A stretch of 5,876 bases of DNA, from the NCBI GenBank assembly GCA_026386995.1, contig JAPLMO010000217.1, positions 1 through 5,876 of the forward strand, written 5' to 3'. Position numbers and translations under genes: made by a program. The notes under the pieces were generated by a model. It made no database searches and was not told the origin of the DNA. It saw only the letters and a program-made list of their open reading frames with translations. Source of the DNA: Planctomycetota bacterium (GTDB taxonomy: Bacteria > Planctomycetota > Phycisphaerae > FEN-1346). Positions 1 to 5,739 of the stretch are shown here, piece after piece; the first letter of the stretch is position 1; each line of letters opens with the position of its first letter.

Positions 1-1
1 C

Positions 2-1270
2 TTAGGTCGCAAATTTATCCGTATTTCTTTAGGTGGTATTAGAGATGAAGCAGAAATTAGGGGGCACCGAAGAACTTATGTTGGGGCTCTGCCTGGCCGA
101 ATTATTCAAGGCATCAAAACTGCCGGCACAAAAAACCCTGTCTTTATGTTGGATGAAATTGATAAAGTCGGCGTTGACTTCCGCGGCGATCCTTCAGCCG
201 CCTTGCTGGAGGCTTTGGATCCGGAGCAGAACCATTCTTTCAGCGACCACTATCTCAACGTGCCCTTTGATCTGTCCAAGGTGATGTTCATCACCACCGC
301 CAACCTGCTCGACCCCGTCCCGCCGGCGCTCCGGGACCGCATGGAGGTCATCGAGCTCCCGGGCTACACCTACGAGGACAAGCTCGCCATCGCCCGAAAG
401 CACCTCTTGCCGAGGCAGATCACGGAGCACGGCCTGTCACGCAAGGAAATCCGCATCGCCGACTCCGCCATCCAGAAGATCATCAGCAGCTACACGCGCG
501 AGGCCGGCGTCCGGAACCTCCGTAAGTGCATCGCCAAGGTCCTCCGCAGGATCACCACGGAACTCGCCGCCGCCGATTCCCCCTCGACGCAGCCGCGAAC
601 CGTCACGCAGGAACTCGTGCGGCATCACCTGGGCCCGGCGCCATACCGGCGCCAGGAGGCCGGTCCAAAGGAAGGCGTCGGGACAGTGACGGGCCTGGCC
701 TGGACCGAGGCCGGCGGCCGGAGCATGGTCATCGAGGTCTCCTGCATGCCGGGCAAGGGAGAACTCATTCTCACCGGGCAACTCGGCGAGGTCATGCAGG
801 AGTCCGTCAAGACCGCCCTCTCGTGGGTCCGCTCGAAGTGCGCGAGGCCGGGGGTGATCCCCGCGCGGCATACGGTGGACCTGCACGTCCACGTGCCGGA
901 AGGCGCCACGCCCAAGGACGGCCCGAGCGCGGGTCTGCCGATGGTCTGCGCCCTGGCGAGCGCGCTCTCGGGCTGCCCCGCGCGGCGCGACATGGCGATG
1001 ACGGGCGAAGTGACGCTCCAGGGCCGCGTGCTCCCCGTGGGCGGCATCAAGGAGAAGGTCCTCGCGGCCCACCGCGAAGGCATCACGCACATCTTTGTGC
1101 CCAAGGGCAACGCCGACGACCTGGAGAAGGTCCCCGAAGAGGTCCGCCGCCAGGTGCGCTTCACGTTCGTCGAACGGGTGGAGGAATGCCTGCGAGAGGT
1201 CGTTCCGGACTTCAAGAGCCAGTTCCGCGCCCGGGCAGACACGCACATCCGCAACCGCGAAGAAGCCTGA
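2..1270 (+). CDS. lon: ATP-dependent Lon protease (LonA type), C-terminal part, cut by the window edge
   Basis: Lon is a cytoplasmic AAA+ serine protease that unfolds and degrades damaged and regulatory proteins. The frame is open from base 2 to a TGA at 1270, giving 422 residues, roughly the last half of a usual 780-800 residue Lon; the N-terminal substrate-binding domain and Walker A lie off the left edge. Visible in order (residues of this fragment): the TYVGALPGR pore-loop region (25-33), Walker B PVFMLDEIDK (46-55), sensor-1 TTAN (98-101), the arginine segment RDRME (111-115), the helical lid, then the S16 protease domain from about residue 180. The catalytic Ser lies in PKDGPSAG (S309) and the catalytic Lys in IKEK (K352). 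Their 43-residue spacing matches E. coli S679/K722, so the enzyme looks active. The first 55 codons are AT-rich (16 of 55 end in G or C), whereas later codons nearly all do, although the protein reads smoothly through the change. The neighbour downstream is convergent. Identification is very secure. Confidence 0.97.
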   Translation, partial: LGRKFIRISLGGIRDEAEIRGHRRTYVGALPGRIIQGIKTAGTKNPVFMLDEIDKVGVDFRGDPSAALLEALDPEQNHSFSDHYLNVPFDLSKVMFITTANLLDPVPPALRDRMEVIELPGYTYEDKLAIARKHLLPRQITEHGLSRKEIRIADSAIQKIISSYTREAGVRNLRKCIAKVLRRITTELAAADSPSTQPRTVTQELVRHHLGPAPYRRQEAGPKEGVGTVTGLAWTEAGGRSMVIEVSCMPGKGELILTGQLGEVMQESVKTALSWVRSKCARPGVIPARHTVDLHVHVPEGATPKDGPSAGLPMVCALASALSGCPARRDMAMTGEVTLQGRVLPVGGIKEKVLAAHREGITHIFVPKGNADDLEKVPEEVRRQVRFTFVERVEECLREVVPDFKSQFRARADTHIRNREEA

Positions 1271-1331
1271 TCGCGCGGCCTGTCAGCGCCCCGTCGTCGG
1301 CCTGCCTGGTAGCCTGTCACGATTGACTCTG

Positions 1332-1411
1332 TGGGTGCCACGGCTGCGCCTTGTGCAGCCGTGGTCGTCGGCAGGGACACACGGCTGCAAACAGCGCAGC
1401 CGTGGCACCCA
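1332..1411. repeat. Nested inverted repeat in the convergent lon / HEAT-protein gap
   Basis: The 174-base gap between the two stop codons (1271-1444) contains no gene. Its centre holds a perfect 18-bp inverted repeat, TGGGTGCCACGGCTGCGC at 1332-1349 and its complement at 1394-1411. Each half also folds on itself: CCACGGCTGC (1338-1347) pairs with GCAGCCGTGG (1355-1364), and ACGGCTGC (1381-1388) pairs with GCAGCCGT (1396-1403). The result is two short hairpins back to back inside a long palindrome, as in REP/BIME-type elements. Lying between convergent genes, it could also end transcription from both sides, but neither strand shows a T-run after the stem, so a classical intrinsic terminator is not supported. 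Confidence 0.8.
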
Positions 1412-1444
1412 GCGTCTTGGATAATGCGCAATCTGATTCGGCGG

Positions 1445-3130
1445 TCACCCTTTCGGCTTCGCGGCCGGTTGTTTGCTCAGCCATCCTTCGTAAGGCGCAA
1501 TGTCTGAGGCGTCCAGGTCGGTCAGCATCTTGAGGGCCTTCAGGTACAGCGTTTTCAGGCCCTGCTCCTGCTCGATCTTGTAGGCCGCAATGAGCGCCGA
1601 GACGGCCTCCACCGAGTTCTTCGGCGCCAGGGCCGCCAGGGCGTTGGCCGCCTGGGCCCGCGACCACGGATTGGCGACCTGAAGGCTGCCCGCCAGCAAG
1701 GGGAGGACCGTTGCGATCTGCGGGTCGTCTTTCTTTATCGTCCGGAAGGTCAGGAATACGCCGGCCCCGCGGACCCGTGCGTCGGCGTCCTTAAGGAGCG
1801 ATGCGAGGATCGCCGCCTCGACAGGCTTGCCCTGGATGCCCAGCGAGAGCGCCGCCGTCCCGCGCACCTGGGGGCTGGAGTCTTTCGTCAGCGTCCGGAG
1901 CGCCTCGCCGGCCTGGGGGTCTTGGACGAAGCCGAGGCCGAACGCCGCAAGGTCGCGGTTGATCACGTCCGGGTCCTTCATGAGTTCCAGCAGCCCCTTG
2001 AGGTTGACCGTAGCGACCTGCCGGATGACCTGGTCCACCTGGGCAATCTGGGTGGGGCCGCCCTGTGTGGCCGCACGGTCGCGGGTGTTCTTGAGTTCCT
2101 GGAGCATGACCTGCAACCGGGCGGCGGGCACGGGTTTGGTCAGCAGCCGGCGCTGGGTGAGCGTGCCGTGGATGCCCTGGACGGCGCCGGCCCAGCCGGG
2201 CTGGGGGTTATCCTTGAGGAACTGTTCGAGCGCGGCCAGGGCGCCGTCGAGGTCGTCTTTCTTCGCTTGCTCGAAGGCCTTGTCGAGCCGGGCAATGTCG
2301 GTCCGGGCTTTTTCGAGGACGGCGCTTTCCAGGCGGTCGGACCGTGTGAGTTTTTCCTCGTAGGTGCGGGTGACGCGTTCTTCGCCGGTCTCGCTCTTTT
2401 CCACGATGATCGTCGTTCCGGAGAAGGCGGGGATGCTGCTGCCGTCGAGGGCCACGATGCTTTGCGACACCATTTTTTCGACGGAGAGGCTCTTGGCGTA
2501 GTCGGGGCCGAAGGTGACCTCGGCGCTGGAGGCCAGGACCGCACACTGCACGAGGTTCTGGCTGCGCTGGTCGATGAACTTGGTTGAGATCTTCGCCTTC
2601 AGGACGCCGATGTCGATTTCGCGCGTCCAGGAGTCGCCCGCTCGGATGGTGTCTTCGGGCAGCGCGCGCATCTCGGCGTAGAGCATTTCAAGCGCCTGGC
2701 TGGGGTCGGTCGCCTTCTCGGGCTGGTCGGCGGCCTCGTTCTTCGGGTCGCGCCACAGGATCGACAGGACGGGCGGCAGCGGCCGGGATCGTTGCTGCTC
2801 CGGAACATTGGCGAGCAGGTCTTTTCCGTTCTCTTCGTAGGCGGTCAGCCGATCGGGCCCCGGCGTATCGAGGACCAGGATGCGGCCGCCAGCCGGCTCG
2901 GGCCGCGTTTCCAGAACGAGTTCCTGCCGCTGGGCCTGGAGTTCCCAGGTCACGCGGCGGCTCTCCTTGCCGGCGCGGCTCTGCGACTCGGTTTTGACGG
3001 TGCGTTCGCAGAGAAACGCCCGGCCGGGCTCGAATCTCAGGCGCAGGGAGGTCTGGCCGAAGACCGCCGGGGCGGCCAGCGCTATCGTCAGAACGACTGC
3101 CGGCAGGGCAAAGCAGCGCGAAATTCTCAT
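1445..3130 (-). CDS. Secreted HEAT-repeat protein of unknown function
   Basis: A 561-residue protein with no assignable enzymatic role. It starts with a signal peptide (MRISR, hydrophobic core about residues 7-22, probable cleavage near AVFG-Q at 25-26), so it is expected outside the cytoplasm. No lipobox cysteine is visible, so it is not an obvious lipoprotein. Residues about 27-270 are beta-rich (LRLRFEPGRAFLCE, GDSWTREIDI) and resemble N-terminal domains seen by analogy in secreted planctomycete proteins; that is a guess from pattern only. Residues about 270-310 form a charged helical stretch (EKARTDIARLDKAFEQAKKDDLDGALAALEQFL) resembling one TPR unit. Residues about 372-515 are HEAT-like helical repeats (DPDVINRDLAAFGLGFV, SSPQVRGTAALSLG, DADARVRGAGVFL, WSRAQAANALAAL), a fold normally used for protein-protein contact. 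The ATG overlaps the stop of the upstream lgt-like gene in ATGA, which supports both the start and translational coupling. The gene is convergent with lon. Confidence 0.85.
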   Translation of the reverse strand: MRISRCFALPAVVLTIALAAPAVFGQTSLRLRFEPGRAFLCERTVKTESQSRAGKESRRVTWELQAQRQELVLETRPEPAGGRILVLDTPGPDRLTAYEENGKDLLANVPEQQRSRPLPPVLSILWRDPKNEAADQPEKATDPSQALEMLYAEMRALPEDTIRAGDSWTREIDIGVLKAKISTKFIDQRSQNLVQCAVLASSAEVTFGPDYAKSLSVEKMVSQSIVALDGSSIPAFSGTTIIVEKSETGEERVTRTYEEKLTRSDRLESAVLEKARTDIARLDKAFEQAKKDDLDGALAALEQFLKDNPQPGWAGAVQGIHGTLTQRRLLTKPVPAARLQVMLQELKNTRDRAATQGGPTQIAQVDQVIRQVATVNLKGLLELMKDPDVINRDLAAFGLGFVQDPQAGEALRTLTKDSSPQVRGTAALSLGIQGKPVEAAILASLLKDADARVRGAGVFLTFRTIKKDDPQIATVLPLLAGSLQVANPWSRAQAANALAALAPKNSVEAVSALIAAYKIEQEQGLKTLYLKALKMLTDLDASDIAPYEGWLSKQPAAKPKG

Positions 3131-4044
3131 GAGCGTTTTTCCTTTCGACGTTGGGAAGGCTTGGAATCGGGTGCATCGGTTTTGGCGCCGGGCATCGGCG
3201 GAGGCGGCGGCGCGTAAGAGGCCAGGAGTTTCGGATGCCGGCTGCGCTCCAGCACCGCCAGCGCCGCCACGCTCCCCACGACCATGAGGATCGCCATGTT
3301 CTGGCTGATCGTCAGGAGCGGCAGGCGGCCGGCCGCGCTTTCATGGCCCAGGGCCGCGAGGAGCGTCGGCAGGCCCAGCAGGTACGCGTCCGCTTCGTCG
3401 GCCCGCAGGCACTCCAGCAGGAACCGGCTGACGCCGTAGAGCAGAATAAACACGAGCAGGACCTCGCCGTGCCGCCGCTTGAAACGGAACATCGCAGCCA
3501 GCACGGCCAGCAGCAGCATGGCGTTGACGAACGAGATCAACTGGGCGGGGAAAATGACCGGCGCCTGCCAGGCGGCCGCCAAGGCGCCCGTCACGGCGCC
3601 GCCGGCCGCGCCGCCCATGTCGGCCGGGCCGAGGCCCATCGCCGCCAGGGCCACGTCGGCGTAATGTTCCCACGGAATCGTCCCGGCGGGCCAGGCGAAC
3701 CCCAGGTGAGCCGGGCACGTGCCGCCATAGCAGCAGCCGTTCAGGAAACAGCCGAGCCGCCCGAACGCCTCGCCCAGCGCGGCGCTCGGGGCGAGGATGT
3801 CAAGCCAGTACAGGACCGGCAGCCGCGCGATCCACAGGTATCCGACCGTGGCCAGGACGGCCATCAGGAAGCCGCCGTAGAAGGTAAGGCCCCCCTCCCA
3901 GATCTTCACGAGGTCCCAGACGCTGTGGAAGTGCTCGCCGTATTGGACGACGTAAAAGAGCCGCGAGCCGATCAGGCCGCCGAAGAAGCGGGTCAGGACG
4001 TGCTCGGTGCCCGGGACAGGAATTCTCAGGAGAATTTGGCGCAC
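3127..4044 (-). CDS. lgt: Prolipoprotein diacylglyceryl transferase-like membrane protein, apparently lacking its N-terminus
   Basis: Lgt transfers diacylglycerol from phosphatidylglycerol to the lipobox cysteine of prelipoproteins in the inner membrane. Family signatures, numbered from the GTG at 4044 (305 residues): FFGGLIGSRLFYV (20-32), WEGGLTFYGGF (49-59), GRLGCFLNGCCYGG (95-108), PAQLISFVNAM (166-176) and GVSRFLLECLRAD (204-216), with a last membrane span near 246-265 and a Pro-rich basic tail. The conserved arginines of GRLG and SRF are present. Two oddities stand out. The histidine of E. coli HGG is tyrosine here (FYGG). The usual first membrane span, about 50 residues before GGLIG, is missing: upstream the frame runs on to 4191 but encodes only Arg/Pro-rich sequence and then a palindrome. 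The GTG at 4044 is the best start seen, with AAAAGGG nine bases upstream. The gene may be a truncated remnant, a variant, or an assembly error. The family call is firm; activity and start are uncertain. Confidence 0.75.
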   Translation of the reverse strand: MRQILLRIPVPGTEHVLTRFFGGLIGSRLFYVVQYGEHFHSVWDLVKIWEGGLTFYGGFLMAVLATVGYLWIARLPVLYWLDILAPSAALGEAFGRLGCFLNGCCYGGTCPAHLGFAWPAGTIPWEHYADVALAAMGLGPADMGGAAGGAVTGALAAAWQAPVIFPAQLISFVNAMLLLAVLAAMFRFKRRHGEVLLVFILLYGVSRFLLECLRADEADAYLLGLPTLLAALGHESAAGRLPLLTISQNMAILMVVGSVAALAVLERSRHPKLLASYAPPPPPMPGAKTDAPDSKPSQRRKEKRS

Positions 4045-4068
4045 GCGTTTGAGCCCTTTTCTCCGCAG

Positions 4069-4113
4069 CCGCCCTCGGCTACGCCTGCCGCAACGGTTTG
4101 CGCCCGAGGGCGG
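4069..4113. repeat. Inverted repeat at the 5' edge of the lgt-like gene
   Basis: CCGCCCTCGG (4069-4078) is matched by its exact complement CCGAGGGCGG (4104-4113) across a 25-base loop. It lies in the stretch where the missing N-terminal codons of lgt would be expected. None of the three minus-strand frames here encodes a hydrophobic segment. It may be a further repeat element or simply GC-rich secondary structure. Confidence 0.5.
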
Positions 4114-4169
4114 GCGCGCCGGCCGCCGCTGGTTGCCGTGCGGCGGGTCTCCTGGGCCTGTTGCCCAAT

Positions 4170-4248
4170 ATGTAGGGTGGGTGCTCTGCACCCACCAATG
4201 CCGTTATTCTCGCGTGAAAATGGTGGGTGCAGAGCACCCACCCTACAT
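4170..4248. repeat. Perfect 28-bp inverted repeat made of two hairpins, between panD and the lgt-like gene
   Basis: The arms 4170-4197 and 4221-4248 are exact complements over 28 bases, separated by a 23-base spacer. Each arm is itself a perfect hairpin: GGTGGGTGC, loop TCT (AGA in the other copy), GCACCCACC, at 4176-4196 and 4222-4242. Two identical REP-like hairpins in opposite orientation are therefore present, as in a BIME. The 268-base stretch 4045-4312 holds this element and the smaller inverted repeat at 4069-4113. I see no gene in it and no convincing promoter for the lgt-like gene. Confidence 0.85.
4216..4242 (-). terminator. Possible intrinsic terminator for the panC-panD transcript
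   Basis: Read on the minus strand, about 70 bases after the panD stop, one hairpin of the larger inverted repeat (9-bp GC-rich stem, 3-base loop) is followed directly by ATTTTC. The T-run is only four bases, so termination may be partial. If it works, the lgt-like gene would depend on read-through or on its own promoter. Confidence 0.35.
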
Positions 4249-4312
4249 GAACGGCAATTCGGCAACTGGCCCTCCTGACCCGCTGCGCAAGTGCGCACAC
4301 GCGCCGGATGTG

Positions 4313-4669
4313 TCACGGCCCGCGGACGATCCGGTTCCGGTCGTCGACGACGACCTTGCGCGGCTTGTGCTTGCGGACCTCCTCCGGCGCCAGGTACGCG
4401 AAACTCATGATAATGATGCGGTCGCCGGGCGCCCCTAGGCGGGCCGACGCCCCGTTCAGTCGCACCACGCCGCTGCCGCGACGGCCTTTCAGGGCGTAAG
4501 TCTCCTGGCGCGACCCGTTATTCAGGTTGGCTACCAGCACGCCTTCGCCCTCGACTAGGCCGGCGGCGTCCATCAGGCGCTGGTCGATCGTGATGCTCCC
4601 CTCGTACTCCAGGTGGGTCTCGGTGATGCGGGCCCGGTGGATTTTCGATTTCAGCATCTTGATCAGCAT
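4313..4669 (-). CDS. panD: Aspartate 1-decarboxylase (pyruvoyl enzyme)
   Basis: PanD decarboxylates L-aspartate to beta-alanine in the cytoplasm, supplying PanC for pantothenate and coenzyme A synthesis. The 118-residue product has the usual family length. It is made as a proenzyme that cleaves itself between Gly24 and Ser25 (YEGSITID, 22-29), turning Ser25 into the pyruvoyl cofactor. Other canonical residues fall at their E. coli numbers: Lys9, His11, Arg54, Tyr58 and Asn72. The start at 4669 gives the family N-terminus MLIKMLKSKIHRAR and has AAGGA (4684-4680) ten bases upstream. The frame stays open to 4723, but that extension only translates repeat DNA (MRRRLN twice) and is not protein-like. 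It lies 133 bases downstream of panC on the same strand, the gap filled by a palindromic repeat. Whether maturation needs a PanZ-like partner cannot be judged here. Confidence 0.96.
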   Translation of the reverse strand: MLIKMLKSKIHRARITETHLEYEGSITIDQRLMDAAGLVEGEGVLVANLNNGSRQETYALKGRRGSGVVRLNGASARLGAPGDRIIIMSFAYLAPEEVRKHKPRKVVVDDRNRIVRGP

Positions 4670-4679
4670 GGTTCGTATG

Positions 4680-4684
4680 TCCTT
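4680..4684 (-). promoter_or_regulatory. Ribosome binding site of panD
   Basis: AAGGA on the minus strand, ten bases before the ATG at 4669. It fixes the panD start after the repeat and argues against the longer reading frame that begins inside the palindrome. Confidence 0.7.
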
Positions 4685-4691
4685 ATTGTTC

Positions 4692-4792
4692 AGCCGTCGC
4701 CGCATGTTTAGCCGTCGCCGCACACGGCGACGATTATCATCGCGGCCGTGTGCGGCCGCGGCTAAACGGGGCGACGGCCGCGCCTAAACATG
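4692..4792. repeat. Compound palindromic repeat filling the panC-panD gap
   Basis: The core is an inverted repeat with arms 4706-4734 and 4739-4767, matching at 25 of 29 positions around a 4-base centre. Each arm contains its own perfect hairpin: CGTCGCCG-CACA-CGGCGACG on the left (4713-4732) and CGCGGCCG-TGTG-CGGCCGCG on the right (4741-4760). Outside the core, AGCCGTCGCCGCA occurs twice directly (4692-4704, 4710-4722). CATGTTTAG (4703-4711) is matched by its complement CTAAACATG (4784-4792), and GCCGTCGCC (4693-4701) by GGCGACGGC (4770-4778). The element sits about 8 bases upstream of the panD ribosome site and could act as RNA structure within a panC-panD message. Confidence 0.8.
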
Positions 4793-4802
4793 CCGGCGGC
4801 AA

Positions 4803-5654
4803 TCACAGCCCGCGCAAGAGCACGTTATCGATCAGCCGCGTGGCCCCCACCTTGGCCGCCACGGCCACGAGCACCTTGTCGGCCACTCGTGTCAGGTCCG
4901 CCAGCGTGTCGGGGTCGACGACCGCCACGTATTGCAGGTCGAGGCCCGGCGTCGCATCCAGCCGTCTCCGGACCGCGGCCTCGATCTTTGCGGCCTCGCG
5001 CTCTCCGGCGGCCATCGCCAGCCGCGCATCGGCCAGGGCCGCGCTCAGGGCCAGCGCCCGCCGGCGCTCGTCGGCCGACAGGTACGCGTTGCGGCTGCTC
5101 ATGGCCAGGCCGTCCGGCTCCCGGACGGTCGGGCATCCGCGGACCTCCACGGGCAGGTCCAAGTCCGCCGCCATCCGCCGCACGATCGCCAGTTGCTGGG
5201 CGTCCTTTTCGCCGAAGTACGCCGCGTCGGGCTGGACGATCGCAAAGAGTTTCGCCACGACCGTGCAGACGCCGTCAAAGTGGCCCGGCCGGAAGGCGCC
5301 GCACATCTTCTCCGACAGGCCCGCCACGCCAACGGTGGTGGCAAAGCCGTCCGGATACATCTCGTCCGCCGAGGGCGTAAAGACCACGTCGGCGCCCTCG
5401 CGGCGGCAAGTCTCCATGTCCTTTTCGAGCGGGCGAGGATACCGCATGAAGTCCTCGCCTGCGCCGAACTGCGTCGGGTTCACGAAGATGCTGACCACGA
5501 CGCAGCCGGTCTCGCCGCGGGCCGCGCGGATGAGGCCGGCGTGGCCCTCGTGGAGCGCCCCCATCGTCGGCACCAAACCGATCGTCTGCCCCCGGCCGCG
5601 CGCCTCGCGCTCTGTGCGCCGCATCTGCTCGATTCGATCGAGGCGGACCGTCAT
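4803..5654 (-). CDS. panC: Pantothenate synthetase (pantoate--beta-alanine ligase)
   Basis: PanC joins D-pantoate to beta-alanine, using ATP through a pantoyl-adenylate intermediate, to give pantothenate. It is a cytoplasmic enzyme of the nucleotidyltransferase fold. The 283-residue length is typical. Seen in the sequence: the HIGH-type ATP motif PTMGALHEGH (29-38, His35 and His38), IFVNPTQFG (56-64), RPGHFDGVCTVVAKLF (122-137), FGEKDAQQL (147-155) and the KMSKS-like SSRNAYLS (186-193). The C-terminal dimer or lid domain follows. The ATG at 5654 is preceded by GGGGAG about four bases upstream, and a consensus-like promoter lies further upstream. It is followed by panD, which makes its second substrate, so the two probably share a transcript. 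panB and the pantoate reductase gene are not in the window. Nothing looks broken. Confidence 0.97.
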   Translation of the reverse strand: MTVRLDRIEQMRRTEREARGRGQTIGLVPTMGALHEGHAGLIRAARGETGCVVVSIFVNPTQFGAGEDFMRYPRPLEKDMETCRREGADVVFTPSADEMYPDGFATTVGVAGLSEKMCGAFRPGHFDGVCTVVAKLFAIVQPDAAYFGEKDAQQLAIVRRMAADLDLPVEVRGCPTVREPDGLAMSSRNAYLSADERRRALALSAALADARLAMAAGEREAAKIEAAVRRRLDATPGLDLQYVAVVDPDTLADLTRVADKVLVAVAAKVGATRLIDNVLLRGL

Positions 5655-5681
5655 TGCTCTCCCCGGACCCTGAGCGTGCAG

Positions 5682-5710
5682 ATTATATCTATCGGCCGCC
5701 TTTCACACAA
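5682..5710 (-). promoter_or_regulatory. Sigma-70-type promoter upstream of panC
   Basis: On the minus strand TTGTGT (5710-5705) and a perfect TATAAT (5687-5682) are separated by exactly 17 bases. Transcription would start near 5675, leaving a leader of about 20 bases before the panC ATG at 5654. The -35 box keeps only the TTG of the consensus. In DNA this GC-rich, a perfect -10 box with ideal spacing at the head of a gene pair is unlikely to be chance. Confidence 0.65.
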
Positions 5711-5739
5711 GGCCGCGAGTTGACCGGTCCACATCACGC

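Noticed and set aside
2..145. Starting lon at the internal ATG at 146
   Set aside because: The frame is open and Lon-like from base 2 (GRKFIRISLGGIRDEAEIRGH), so the ATG at 146 lies inside Walker B and is not a start.
437..1246. Long minus-strand open frame (269 codons) opposite lon
   Set aside because: Low-complexity Arg/Ala/Asp/Gly composition antisense to the Lon protease domain with its intact Ser-Lys pair; it is a shadow.
3151..4278. Long open frame on the plus strand (375 codons) opposite the lgt-like gene
   Set aside because: Its product is rich in Arg, Gln, Ala and Gly with no family signature, and it lies antisense to clear Lgt motifs. It is a shadow frame from high-GC codon bias.
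4692..4722. Short direct repeats as a possible CRISPR array
   Set aside because: There are only two 13-base copies, 18 bases apart, with no spacer-sized unique sequence. They are part of a palindromic element.
4670..4723. N-terminal extension of panD by 18 codons
   Set aside because: The added residues are a translated direct repeat (MRRRLN twice). The family start MLIKML with AAGGA upstream is at 4669, and the catalytic residues take their standard numbers from there.
4932..5723. Plus-strand open frames opposite panC (263, 307 and 196 codons)
   Set aside because: panC motifs are complete on the minus strand. The plus-strand products are Arg/Pro/Ser-rich without recognisable domains.
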